Assembly: GCA_977006965.1 (NCBI GenBank)
Contig: OZ345367.1
Location: 2,232,001 to 2,296,000, forward strand
Length of the DNA: 64,000 nucleotides
Direction of reading: 5' to 3'
DNA from: Phymatolithon calcareum
Taxonomy: Eukaryota; Rhodophyta; Florideophyceae; Hapalidiales
Below, one piece after another: positions 21,031 through 31,845 of the stretch. The first letter of the stretch is position 1; every line of letters begins with the position of its first letter. Both the position numbers and the translations under genes were made by a program. Below the pieces are notes generated by a model. That model made no database searches, was not told the origin of the DNA, and saw nothing but the letters and a program-made list of their open reading frames with translations.

Positions 21031-21367
21031 AAGTGATGACGGTTAAGGTTACATATTAGAAGCACACAAAAAAGAGGGAAGACCTGGGCCACAATCATGT
21101 TCCGTGTTCTACACCGTGGCACCGCACAAAGCTTCGGCACTTGGTTTCAATCAGAACTTGCGCGAGACCCAAGCATCCATCACCCGTGCCAGTGTTGTCA
21201 TGTTTTCGGGCGTTGTTCTGAAACACTCGCGTTGTTATCATATGAACCCTCAATTCGAAGATCTCGAATAGTTGCGAAAACGCATGGTGATTCATCACGA
21301 TGAAGGTGCGTTGATATACCAAATGTGCAAAACGGTATATGATAATATGAGGTCGCCATTAGAAATA

Positions 21368-22127
21368 GAGGAAATTACCAAAATGACCACGTAGTTTGCT
21401 GTATTTACTAAAATGACCACGAGGCACCTGTGGTATTATGATATCGATCATTTCTGTCAGCACTCCGTCCATGGTCCAGTTTCCAGGTCCGTTAACAACT
21501 TGTACCATTTTACAGTAATATGAGGGGCTGCAATGGCACTTCGCGCGAAATAATTCGTTACTTCTTGGTTTTCCCATCTTTTAGAAAATTATTTTGCTCC
21601 AAGAAGCAACTCAAAAGATCTTTTCGAGTAGACTGCAAACTTTCCCACAAGTTTTCGATAGTGGCAAATCCAACTCAACTTTCTGTCGGCGCTGGCTTTA
21701 CGCGTGAAGCCAGCGCGTCTAAGCCCATTCTTAAGTCAGCTTTGTCCACGCATGCTACTGTACACTAAATGGATATATGATAGCTTCGCCATTTTTCGAA
21801 GACAAAATCCCGTTTCATAGCTATTTGTAACTCAGAAATGGGTTCGTCCAACCAAGAGTCTCCATGCGTCCACCGAGCAAACGTCCGTTAGGTGCGGAAC
21901 ATGAATCACTTGAGGCCTAACAAGCGGTCATGTAAGAAAGTTGTCCAGCCTCAACGGCCCTCAAAGATTTCATTTCGCAACTAAATGAAGTTATTTCTGA
22001 CCCGACAAAAATCTGCTGGCCCAGCTTCGGAATGCTGACAGAGCAGAACAATGTCATAACACCACGGGTGCCTCGTGGTCATTTTAGTAAATATGGCAAA
22101 CTACGTGGTCATTTTTGTAATTTCCTC
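21368..22127. mobile_element. Non-autonomous MULE-type element, 760 bp
   Basis: The ends are inverted copies of about 70 bp beginning GAGGAAATTAC. The element is flanked by the exact 9-bp duplication TTAGAAATA (21359-21367 and 22128-22136). The interior has no coding region. The GAGGAAATT terminus is shared with the elements at 27842-28805 and 59341-60532. Confidence 0.88.
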
Positions 22128-22136
22128 TTAGAAATA

Positions 22137-23070
22137 TAGAGCGCGGTAACCGTTCTACCCATAAATCGGCAGGTTTTGACGCGCAATGCGATTTTTTAAT
22201 TAGAAAATTACTTTCCTTCCCACCATTTTAAAAACTTTTCAGGTGAAGCAGCATGCCACCACGACAAGCGTCACCTAGAGACGAAGTCTGTGATTATTTG
22301 CTCAAAAACAAGCAGTTAGGGGGGACACAGGGCACCCTCGTTTTTGGCCAAAAAAGCGAGAATATCTTTACGTCGGCAACGGCGCGTGGCAGAAAAATTT
22401 TAATTCAAATAAAGGACACATCAGTACACATCAGGTTCTCAGCTCCCGTTGGGAGCATCAGTCGAGCAAAGAAAGCTTTTTGAAGTGTGAGTTGAGGCGC
22501 CATGATGCGCTTCCCCATGATGGATGTGCGAAAAAAGCGCCTTCCCGATGTTGTATTCCAGCATTTTTGGGATCACTAGAAAGGTCTAAGTCTCCCCCGT
22601 TCAGAACTGGGATTATTTCGCGGGAAAGCTGTTTTGATTTCGAATGCCAACACTTAGAGCGAAATCAATCTTGGTAACAGCAAGAGATTTGCAATAATAT
22701 ATGCGAAATTTTAATGTAAAAAACGATGTCGCTTTGTGTAAATCTGCCGACTTATAGCTAGGACGGTTACACTTTAGTAAAAAACTCTGATCCAGATTTC
22801 ATTGACATGGTTGCAATAACCTATCCGAAAACTTTTATGTTCTGTCTTTATCAAAAGAAAACCAAAAATGTTACAATAATTATACCACGTATCAAAGCCA
22901 GCAATATATCACTAAAAAATGCACTTTTGCTGATTTTCAAGTGGCGGGATAATGGTCAGAATATTTTTTAATTGGCCATATTATGCGTGATTCAGCAGTA
23001 CAAAGTTGGCTTTGCTCGAGCTGTGAGGTCAAACTTTTTTCTAAATTTTTTTCACTCTTATACTGTCCCT
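22137..23070. other. AT-rich stretch without recognised gene
   Basis: A 76-codon frame (22253-22483, plus) has reasonable composition but no motif and no continuation. The rest is AT-rich and shows nothing I can support. Confidence 0.35.
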
Positions 23071-23073
23071 TGA

Positions 23074-23113
23074 AGTTTTGGTATACCGTTTTTTAAAACA
23101 GTATACCAAAACT
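23074..23113. repeat. 19-bp inverted repeat hairpin
   Basis: Arms 23074-23092 and 23095-23113 (AGTTTTGGTATACCGTTTT and its complement with one mismatch) are separated by 2 nt. Confidence 0.85.
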
Positions 23114-23264
23114 AGATAGCAAGAAACGGTGTGTCGAAAGCGCGGTAAATGGGATGCAGGGAGCTTCTCAGACTTGGTCATACGATCAAATGCAAACAAA
23201 TTGAACTAATAAAGATAGAACAAGCATGCTGTGTATGACAAGCGGATATTACGCCGTCGTCATG

Positions 23265-23333
23265 ATCATACGGTTTGTACGACTTTGGCAGACAACATGA
23301 TGTTGTCTGCCAAAGTCGTGCAAACCGTATGAT
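23265..23333. repeat. 34-bp inverted repeat hairpin
   Basis: Arms 23265-23298 and 23300-23333 are complementary with one mismatch around a single central base. The centre reads GACAACATGATGTTGTC. Confidence 0.9.
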
Positions 23334-23388
23334 ATTTGATATGGTAAAGTCCTTGATTCGGTGGGCTCGTTTCCCATTGCTGTCATGA

Positions 23389-23425
23389 GTTTTTTGAGAG
23401 AGTAACAGTTACTCTCTCAAAAAAC
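23389..23425. repeat. 18-bp perfect inverted repeat hairpin
   Basis: Arms 23389-23406 (GTTTTTTGAGAGAGTAAC) and 23408-23425 are perfectly complementary around one central base. Confidence 0.9.
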
Positions 23426-23540
23426 AGGTACTGTTTACGTAGATGGACCGGAAGATCTCCAGGGGGACCAGTGCATACGTTAATTTTGGGAGAATGCCCC
23501 ATCTACTCCAAAATCATTGAAAACGCCATTTCCCGCAGCT

Positions 23541-26500
23541 CCCTGGGGAAGGTTAGAAGGGGAGTAACACAGAGGTGGTATCATAGCTTTTTTAATGATA
23601 AAATCATTTGAACGTTGTATTATGTAACAAATTATATAGTGTCAAAAAGTGGTCGATATTTTTACTTGATTCGGCGTAAGGTTTTTTGGACCATTGGTGG
23701 AAACAGGTACAGCGTGTACTGCCGGTTTCTCTCCTTGCAGCATCACCTTTTCTGCGCAGAATTAAACGCAATTCATGGCGAGGCATGCAAATAGGGAAGC
23801 AGTGCCTAAACGGTTGTCTGTCAGCGTTTCATTTGATCTGAAATGTTTTGAGATTTTGTGGAACTTTCTATTTCCCCGTTATTTTCTCAAAGTTTTCCGC
23901 TAAAAAGTGGACTTCAAGTTTGGCGGGAATTACAATACAGCCTCCCGAACTGCAACCCGTGCAACAGCGATCTCTGCAATACTTCAACGGAGATCTTTTG
24001 ACAAGATCTAAATTTATTCATTTTTAATGCTAGGTTGCAACCTGCAATATTGCACGACGACTGAGGTTTATGCTTCTTGAAACCTTTTTTTTGCAGATGC
24101 AGCCATTGTAATGCAGGTACTGTACAGTACTGCGCGTCCAAAAATATCAAGTCTACAAATAGTGCAAATGTGTAGTGGAGTCCTTTATTTTGGTTGTATT
24201 TATGATGGCGTGTCTTGCAAGAGCAGCGGAAAAAATACCTTCGATGTCAGCTTCGAGCGCTTTCCAAGCACGCGGGTGCCACGACTTCCACGCGAGGAAG
24301 CAGGAAATATCATGGGTAGTTTTTGCTTGCGGTGAGACTGCCGCATGGCACATCTGCGCTCGCACCGGAGCACCGTCCTTGAATGCCGCTCCGAGCACGA
24401 CGCACTTCGCTTGCGCTGCAGCGCGGCCTCCGGCACCACGAAATGTGCTTTCTGCCACTGACTCTGAGCTCGGCGGCGGAGATTTCTCTCGGCATGCAGG
24501 AGACGGGGAATCCCAAGCGGTTGGAAGCTGGGCGGAGACGGCGGCGTCCAAGCCGAGAAAGCCGTCGATCGCCAGAGCAGGAGGCAAACGGCTCTTAGCG
24601 TTTTGTGCGGCGTGGCGGCGGAAGGTTCATGGACCTGACACCTTCCAAGACTTGACCGACGACCTTTACCGCCTGATTCGACACATCGCCAAGGTGGACC
24701 CACATTTGCAGTCCGCACCAACGGCCACCCATGCTAGCATCAATGCTGTTCAATGAGACGTCACCGTCCGTGCGTGACATCCTCAAACGCTCTAACTCAA
24801 CTTTATGGACAGTATGCTCAAAGGCTTTTCCGGAAGCAGTAGCCGCGGTGTAGCGGCAAGAGCCAAGTCCATTTTTCGCCCTACAGTCCAATCAACGGCC
24901 TTATGCGACACCATAAATGCCCTTCAGCCAGGTTTGCAATTGGCTTCTGGCCAGTTTCTAACCATGACTTCAATTTTCGTCACGGGGCTGAACATCCAGG
25001 GTGTCCTTGTACCCAAGCTCAATAGTTTTGGCAACGACGACGAGCGGGAAGCACATTTCTCCGGGAGAATGACTATTCACCATTGTTGGCATAAGCGGCG
25101 TTGGCAAACCGATTGCGCTCCAGGGTTCTTCGTTCGATGAAGATGTTCCCATCTGCTTCCCTAACTGAAAGTAGTACAATGCACATATTCAAGGGCCCTT
25201 AAGGCCGACGGCAAAGGAAAATGCCAATCTTCTCTGTTTTGTTAATCGTTTGATTAATGAGTCTAGAAGACTCTAAATTTATGATTCTTCTTTCATTTAT
25301 GTTCTCCATGTACCACCACCTACGAGCATTGCGTGCACCACTCCTTTCTAACTCGCTCTCTCATCCAATTTCATCCATGATGAGCAAAAAATCACCGAAC
25401 TATCGCTCGCACGCGGAGAAGCTCCGCATATTGAAGGAATGCGACCGACACACGGAGGCAAGTGAAAAGTTCACGCTCGGAGATATTGCCGACTGGGCTG
25501 TACAAGAGTTTTCGCTAAGTTTCAGGCCCCATAATGCCACCATTTCCCGACTGAGAAGGGACAAGGAAAAGATCCAGATGAAGGATGCTACCGACCGTAA
25601 GAAAAATGTTCCCGTAACTAATGCTGCACTTGATGACGCCCTCGCGCAGTGGGTTTGCGGCATGTACTGCAAAAAACCTATATGTATCGGATTACACGAT
25701 CAAGGCAAAAGGTGCTCGTTTGATGTATAATGTGCACGAACACCTCCCCGAGGAGTCCAAGTTGAGGCTAAAGTTTTCTAATGGCTGGCTCCAAGCTTTT
25801 AAGAAGAGGCATGGCTTCAAGCACTAAATTTCACACGGCGAAAGTGGGGACGCTGACGTTGCGAGAATGAAGCGCGACCTCCCCGGGATCAAAGAGAAGC
25901 TCTCGAGATACGCTATCAATGACATTTTTAACGCAGACGAGTTCGGTTTGTTCTACCAACTTGCGCCAACTAAGACTGTAGCCCGTGCACCGCTGTCTGG
26001 GCGAAAAGTACAGAACGCCAGGATGACCTATCTGGCCTGCGCCAACGCGGATGGCACTGAAAAATATCCACTCATGCTGATTGTTAAGGCCTGTCTTCCT
26101 CGGCCTTTCAAGGGGAAGTACGGTCAGAAACTCGGGTTCGACTATCACTACAACGGCAAAGCATGGATGGACACAAATTTGTTCTTCGCATGGCTCCGTC
26201 GTTTTGACCGATACGTTGGACGCACTCCCGAGAGAAAGGTGGCAGTACTGTTGGACAACTGCTCTGCCCATGGAAACTGTGACACCATTCCGCAACTACA
26301 GCACACTGAAGTAGTTTTCCTTCCTCTAAACACGACCTCAAAGATACAGCCGATGGACGCCGGCGTCATTGCCGCCATGAAGATGAGCTACCGCCACCGC
26401 CAAGTCTCGCGCGCTCTTGGAGTTCTCGACGGCGAGCAGGCGAACATCGAAGACATCTACAAGGTGGACATTCTCACTTCGATGAGATGGATGCGCGACA

Positions 26501-27662
26501 TTTGGCGCGAGCTGAGCGGAGAGATTATTTTCAATTGCTGGGTTCACACTAGCGTCATAAACCATCTTCTACAGAACGACGAAACTACCGCATCAAAGTC
26601 GGTTGATCTACAAACGGAACGTGAGGATCTAGTTCAACTGGTGTCTGAGGTCGTACCACCCCGCACTCGCGTGTCTATTGACGACCTGCTCAACCCGGCT
26701 AATGAGGACGACGTCATCGCTGACGTTGATGAAGAAAGTTTAGTGGAAGGTATTATCCACGAGCTGCATCCCGACGAGAATGACGATGAAGTGACTCAGA
26801 CTGAGGATAGCCAGAAGCCGGAACTATCGCTTTCGGAGCAGGTTCGTTTGCTGAGCTTGGCGCTGCAGATCCTTGACACGCAAGATGCGTGCCCGTCAAC
26901 CGTTCGGTACACTATACATGCAGCTCAGCGTGAGGTACGTTGTGAGCATAAGGCTTCTTTGCGCCAGACGAAGATTTCAGATTGGTGGGGTAGACAAGAT
27001 TGAGAGCCATCCTGGGTAGCTGTTTTGGCCGTACGTAGTGATAACGTCCTGTAGCATCAAGTTAGGGAGTATTCTAGTGTGGAATATGACAAAGTCTGTG
27101 CAACTGAAAACCCTTTTGTATTGCAATCTCTATACCCTGACCGGAGTGATGCAGTTCGACAGGTTGTACTGTACATGTGCGGATAGAATCTATTGGGAGC
27201 AGAGTGTGGAGTACAGGATCTGGCTCTTCTCCGAGTGTCCTGAGAAATTAATTTGCAAGCCACAGCATCGGAATCAAGCAACTCCACGGTTGAACAAGGC
27301 TTGTTCACTTTCCTCGAACTTGAGAACATCCCATGAAGTTTTACCCAAATTCGCAGAATCGCGCCCCGCTTTTAAAAAATCTGCAGAAACAGGCCACCAA
27401 CCATTTCCAAGGACAAGCAGAATTTAATGCACATGTTGAACAATGTAAAGGTTCGGTGAAGCGAAAGTGCTGCCCTGGAATTTAACGATTGGCTGTCATA
27501 ATTTGGCAGACTTACAATTGCCCAATAATTCTTCAAATTGGCGTTAATATTTTTGAAAAAAGCATAATCTCATAAATAAACCAGTACGAAGCAGGCGCAC
27601 TTTTCAATACAAATTTTGATACTTCTAGATTTGCGTTACCCCCTTTCTAACCTTCCCCTGCT
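23541..27662 (+). mobile_element. Pogo-like DNA transposon, candidate boundaries
   Basis: A broken pogo/CENP-B-type transposase lies at 25380-27003. Around it, GGGGAAGGTTAGAAGGGGAG at 23545-23564 and its near-complement near 27637-27658 (CCCCCTTTCTAACCTTCCCC) form an inverted pair, with weaker similarity continuing outward (CCCGCAGC and CCCACAGC). I could not find a TA duplication or exact ends, so the limits are tentative. Between 23.9 and 25.2 kb are several overlapping frames without known domains. Confidence 0.45.
25380..27003 (+). pseudogene. Pogo-like (DDE_1, CENP-B type) transposase
   Basis: The ATG at 25380 opens an N-terminal helix-turn-helix region (EKLRILKECDRHTEASEKFT). A frameshift between about 25640 and 25690 leads into the CENP-B-type second HTH with GWLQAFKKRHGFK. 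A TAA at 25825-25827 interrupts the frame, which then continues with the catalytic core: first Asp in FNADEFGLFY, second in VLLDNCSAH, third in NTTSKIQPMDAGVI. This is the D,D,D triad of pogo-like transposases. Such enzymes cut and paste the element at TA sites in the nucleus. One frameshift and one stop make this copy inactive. Confidence 0.9.
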
Positions 27663-27841
27663 GTGGGGATGCTGTCCGCCTGGCCTCATGGAGGGCGTTC
27701 AGCGAAATAAGGGGTATCATAACAAGGTTCAGTAAAATTTATTTATCTAAGAATCCATGTAACAGCCGGGACAAAATGGCCTTCATAGTAAGGGGCTCGA
27801 AAAATTATCAAATCCGCTATTTATTCCATAGAAAAGAAAAT

Positions 27842-28805
27842 GAGGAAATTCACTACATGGCCACCAAAAATTGGCAAAATTCACTACATGGCCATCTCTA
27901 GCCATATCTACTACTCCCCAAGCCAAGCCTCCTACCATAACTCACAGTAGCCAAAATTGCTACTCATCCGTTTGTCAAAGCAATCTATAGGACAATAAAA
28001 TTTATTGTGCGCGCTACTCTCTACGCTTTAGATCCTCGTCGCAAGAAGCATCTCCTTCATCGTAGGCGGTAAGGTCGATATTCATGGACTGAGCCGCTTT
28101 GTCGACGTGTTTTCGTCTCACCTCGACGACGTTGTGGATGTTGGGTCTCCCGCATGTCTGCGAAATGTGACCAGTGTTTCCGCACGAGGGGCAGTGAAGG
28201 GCCCTCATTTCGGACGGCAAGTAGGGCCTCTTGCGCTTGCGGCCCGGCTTAGCCGCAAGCTCAAACGGCACCAAATCATCCTGTACGAGTTGGTCTCCAG
28301 TGACTGCAACACGTGTGATGCTGCCCGCATGCTGCTTGGCCTAATTCTCAACGTCCATACGTCCCGGAACCAGTGCTTTTTCCTCGGGTCGAACGACCCA
28401 TTAGTCTGCACCAAGCGCCTAGAAGCGTCAAAAGTGCAGCGACGACGTGGCTACATGGCCGTTGGTGCTCTTCAAAGTGGCGGTAGGAACATGTAGCACA
28501 GTAATCGCTGCTAACTGTCACCTTGAATGGTGACTCTTGCCCATCGACGTGTTGCGAGAGATCATGATGTTGACAACGTCGTCGCAGCTTTATCCAGCGT
28601 AGTCGCCCACTGTAGCACGAGCTTCTTCTTTTCCATGATTTCGGAGTGGTTAGTGCGGGAGTGTTATGTGTTGAGCGTTGCAGATGAACACGACAACGTG
28701 TTACAGAGCGCCGTCGTATTAGTAACGGATGAGTAGTATATTTGGCGAGAGATGGCCATGAAGTGAATTTTGCCAATTTTTGGTGGCCATGTAGTGAATT
28801 TCCTC
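27842..28805 (-). mobile_element. Truncated MULE with SWIM and zinc-knuckle remnants, 964 bp
   Basis: Inverted ends of about 75 bp start with GAGGAAATTCACTACATGG, and a 10-bp target duplication AAAAGAAAAT flanks them exactly (27832-27841 and 28806-28815). On the minus strand the interior encodes a SWIM-like segment (YRHFEEHQRPCSHVVAAL, with one of the metal Cys changed to Tyr) and a CCHC knuckle CPSCGNTGHISQTC. These sit at the C-terminal end of MULE transposases. The DDE core is missing, so this is an internally deleted copy. Confidence 0.88.
28014..28776 (-). pseudogene. C-terminal remnant of a MULE transposase
   Basis: Frames at 28776-28348 and 28274-28014 carry the SWIM-like and CCHC motifs described for the element, with a frame change between them. 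No catalytic residues are present. Confidence 0.7.
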
Positions 28806-28932
28806 AAAAGAAAATGTTGCCAATGTTGGATTATCGTCTAAAACGCACCATCACAGACTTGCACTCGTGTAAAACTCGTGACGCACGTGACCATTCCACA
28901 GCGATTCCACAGTCATTCCACCACAACACACG

Positions 28933-29367
28933 TGTGGGGTTTGAAACGCACAAGTTGGCACACTGGCTGTAGTCGGGTTCTTCGCTGGCAAAACGCCCGG
29001 GGCGCCGCGAAACGGCGACCTTTATAGAAAACGAATTGCAAAAAGAATGGTTTGGCAGTATGAGAAATGGATCAATGGAAGAATAGGGAAGCCTCGAAGC
29101 GGGTTTCCTAGCCCGCTGCAGGCATCGCTGTAGTGCGTACAGTGTAAACACCTATAAGCTGTAAGCTATGTAAAGCAGTTGTAAGCAGCGGTTCTAGAGT
29201 TTGCCCTTGGTGATTCTTCATGGTGTAAGTCCGCATCGAAACCTACGGTACTGTAATGACTGTAATGATATCTGTAAGGGCTTGCTGTAAATCTAAGCTG
29301 TAATGACAATTTGAAGGAACTTCTCTTATAGGAAATGGAGGGTATCATAGTGGCGTTGGACGCCACA
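28933..29367 (-). repeat. Solo LTR of the gypsy family
   Basis: This 435-bp block aligns over its length with the two gypsy LTRs at 30156-30599 and 35667-36092 (plus-strand ends TGTGGGG and CCACA). It is flanked by an exact 5-bp duplication ACACG (28928-28932 and 29368-29372), as expected after LTR-LTR recombination of a full insertion. Confidence 0.92.
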
Positions 29368-29372
29368 ACACG

Positions 29373-30155
29373 ATAGTTTATTGCATTTGCAAGATACTGC
29401 ACTGTGAACTGCGTGCTGGTGGCACCTGGTACACTAGTGCTTCAATGATTTTCACATACAGCCATACATGTAAGTCGAAACATAGCCTCGTGTTCACCTG
29501 GAGGGGCTAAGATATGCAAAATTGTCACACAGCTTAAAATATCTAGATTTAAAGCATACGTTGACCTCAGGCAGCCTTATCTGTACGCCTACGGGCGTAC
29601 TGAAACTTGCTCAATCAGGAGCTACGTGTACATGAGAAAAGGTTTCCCACACAAAATGGAGTTAGAGTGATCCCTCACCGCAGTAAATATTCGATCTCTT
29701 TAACCTTATCTTGAAAAATCGAAACACCGTGTGAAACCACTGGGAGAAACATTCTGCAATCTGATATGACAAATGGCACTCAGGGGATGCAAATTGCTCT
29801 CGAGCAAGGCAAATCGTACTTTTTGATAATAGATTGAAAGGCAGATGGTTTAAATACTTAAGTTTCACTCCTTCACACCAAACAAAGACTTCCTCGCATA
29901 AATCCTATGAGTTCAGATTGAAAGCTTACACTCGAAGTGGGAATCATTATGGAGAGCGCAAGCGACATATAGGGGGCTCTGGTTAATAGAAACATTCAGG
30001 TCATCCCTTGCCAGATGCTTCACGACAACGCCAGAGCTGTAAGCTTCTACTCGTTGAGAACGTCGCTGAACAGGTTGCTTACGGCAGAAAGTCTTTAACA
30101 TTATCACTTTATCATGTCTTAATCTAATATTTTGGTTATTTTTTCGAATACTTTG
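29373..30155. other. No gene recognised
   Basis: A 90-codon minus-strand frame (29913-30185) overlaps the gypsy LTR edge and has no recognisable domain. It is not a continuation of the copia sequence that flanks the other LTR. Confidence 0.35.
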
Positions 30156-30599
30156 TGTGGGGTCGTTAACCGCACAAGTTGGCACACTGGCCGTGGTCGG
30201 GTTGTTCCCTGGCCGAACGCCGAGGGCGGCGCGGAGCGCCGACCTTTAGAGAAAAAAGCATTGGATCAAAAGATGACTTGACAGTATGAGAATTGGATCA
30301 ATGAAAGAATCTAGAAGCCGCGAAGCGGCTTCCTACCCACCGCAGGCGCGCCACTGTAACGCTTACAGTGTAAGCAATGCAATGTAAGCATTTGTAAGCT
30401 GTAAGGCTCTGTAAGCAGCAGGTCTAATGTTTGCCTGAAGCCATCCTTAGTGATCTAAGTATGTATCGAAACCTACGGTACTGTAATGACTGTAATGCTA
30501 TTTTTATGGGCTTGCTGTAAATTCAAGCTGTAATGGCTAATTGAATGGAGCTAGTCTTAGAGGAAACTAGAGAGTATGATAGTGGCGTTGGACACCACA
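30156..30599 (-). repeat. 3' LTR of the gypsy element
   Basis: This 444-bp LTR is bounded by TGTGGGG and CCACA on the plus strand. It resembles the solo LTR and the 5' LTR but differs at many positions, with small insertions and deletions. Confidence 0.9.
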
Positions 30600-30611
30600 C
30601 CGCTCCCCCCT
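30600..30611 (-). promoter_or_regulatory. Gypsy polypurine tract
   Basis: The minus strand reads AGGGGGGAGCGG directly before the 3' LTR start. Polypurine tracts prime plus-strand synthesis. Confidence 0.75.
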
Positions 30612-31795
30612 AAGACGAGAACCGTCTCGATTCTTTGTATTTTTGAATACGTTTGGTGAATTTTGGAGGTCTTCGCGACTCTGCCATGTATTTTCGTCGT
30701 CAGGATATCCTTTCCACTTAACTATGTATTATGTTTTTCCTCGGCGCTTGCGGTGCGCGAGGATCTTTTCAACTTCGTAATCTTGGTGGCCGTCAGCGAA
30801 AATGACGGCCGGTTCTGGGACAGAGTCTCGAGAGCATACGTCTTGCACGAACGGCTTTAGCAGGCTTAGGTGAAACATATCGTGGATGACGCGTTGTTTC
30901 ATTGGTGCGGAAATGTCCAATTTGAACGCTGCATCGTTGATTTTCTTGGTAATGACGAACGGTCCACCAAACTTGGAGTGCAGTTTACGGGATCCCGCTC
31001 CTTCTTCCAGGGATAGATTCTTTGTTGAAAGCCACACCTTGTCGTTGATGGAAAAATTGTGCGGAAGACGAGAACTATTCGCGTATTCAGCCATCTTAGC
31101 AGTTTGTTTTTGGATGTTTTCATACGCGTACTTGGTCGTATCCTGCATTTCTTTAAGGAATGAGGTCACGGAGGGGCTGTTCGAAGAGAGAGTCTGAATC
31201 GGGATCATCTTTGGATTGATACCGTAGCTCAGATAGAAGGGACTATAAAGAGCAGTGCTATTAACGGCGGAATTGTAAGCCGCTTCAAAGTCTACGAAAT
31301 GATCGTCCCAGTTGTCTTTCCTGAAGTTTGCAAAGGCTCGGATCATTTCCTCAACTTTAATATTGTCTATTTCAGACTGTCCATCTGTCTGAGGGTGGTA
31401 TGCTGCGGAGGGGGCAATCTTGGTACCTAGGAGTTTGAACAGAGTTTTCCAGAGTTTGCTCATGAAAATGGTGTCTCTGTCGGAAATGATTTTTTGAGGG
31501 AGTCCGCGGTTTCGGTAGGCGTGTTCCTTGAATAGCTTAGCTACCTGAACAGCATCTACATTCTCGGGGATTGGAATGGAACGAATCATTTTCGATAACT
31601 TGTCGACAACGTTAAGAATTCCAACGTTATTCCGACGCATTTTCCGAAGAGGTGTACTGAAATCCATCGTGATGGTCGTCCACTTAGTATCGGGTGGTCT
31701 AGTGGCTGTAGAAAACCAAAAGGTCTGTGCTTTCTTGCTTTAGTTTTCTGACAGATGGGACAACCTTGGACATAGTCGTGGATGGTATCGCGCAT
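30612..31795 (-). pseudogene. Gypsy integrase with C-terminal chromodomain
   Basis: At 31795 the zinc-binding end (VQGCPICQKTKARKH) appears in one frame. The catalytic core follows in another frame from 31667: MDF, then LVVDKLSKM-like LNVVDKLSKM, IISDRDTIFMSKLWK, and YHPQTDGQSEI, giving D, D and E. The domain ends with YEVEKILAHRKRRGKT and a TAA near 30729. The same frame then reads YIVKWKGYPDDENTWQSRED, the rest of a chromodomain. Chromodomains of this class steer integration to heterochromatin. One frameshift and one stop break the copy. Confidence 0.9.
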
Positions 31796-31845
31796 GGATT
31801 TCCAGTAGTAGAATGGTTGGAGTCGATGCCTTCTCTTCGCCTCAC

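Larger units (their letters stand above)
17930..21054. mobile_element. MULE-like TIR element carrying H3-fold and Sel1 genes
   Basis: The ends at 17930-18036 and 20948-21054 are inverted copies of about 107 bp, close to 90% identical by eye, sharing GTAACCTTAACCGTCATCAC. A 9-bp direct repeat ATTAGAAGC flanks the element exactly (17921-17929 and 21055-21063). Long TIRs and a 9-bp target duplication are typical of Mutator-like elements. No transposase motif is seen inside. Instead it contains a histone-H3-fold ORF (+), a Sel1-repeat ORF (-) and a GC-rich minisatellite. This is the layout of a Pack-MULE, a non-autonomous element that carries gene fragments. Whether the genes were captured or belong to the element is open. 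Confidence 0.82.

Noticed and set aside
24153-24891. Several overlapping frames on both strands inside the candidate pogo element
   Set aside because: They overlap in opposite directions in GC-rich sequence and none shows a known domain, so they were not listed as genes.
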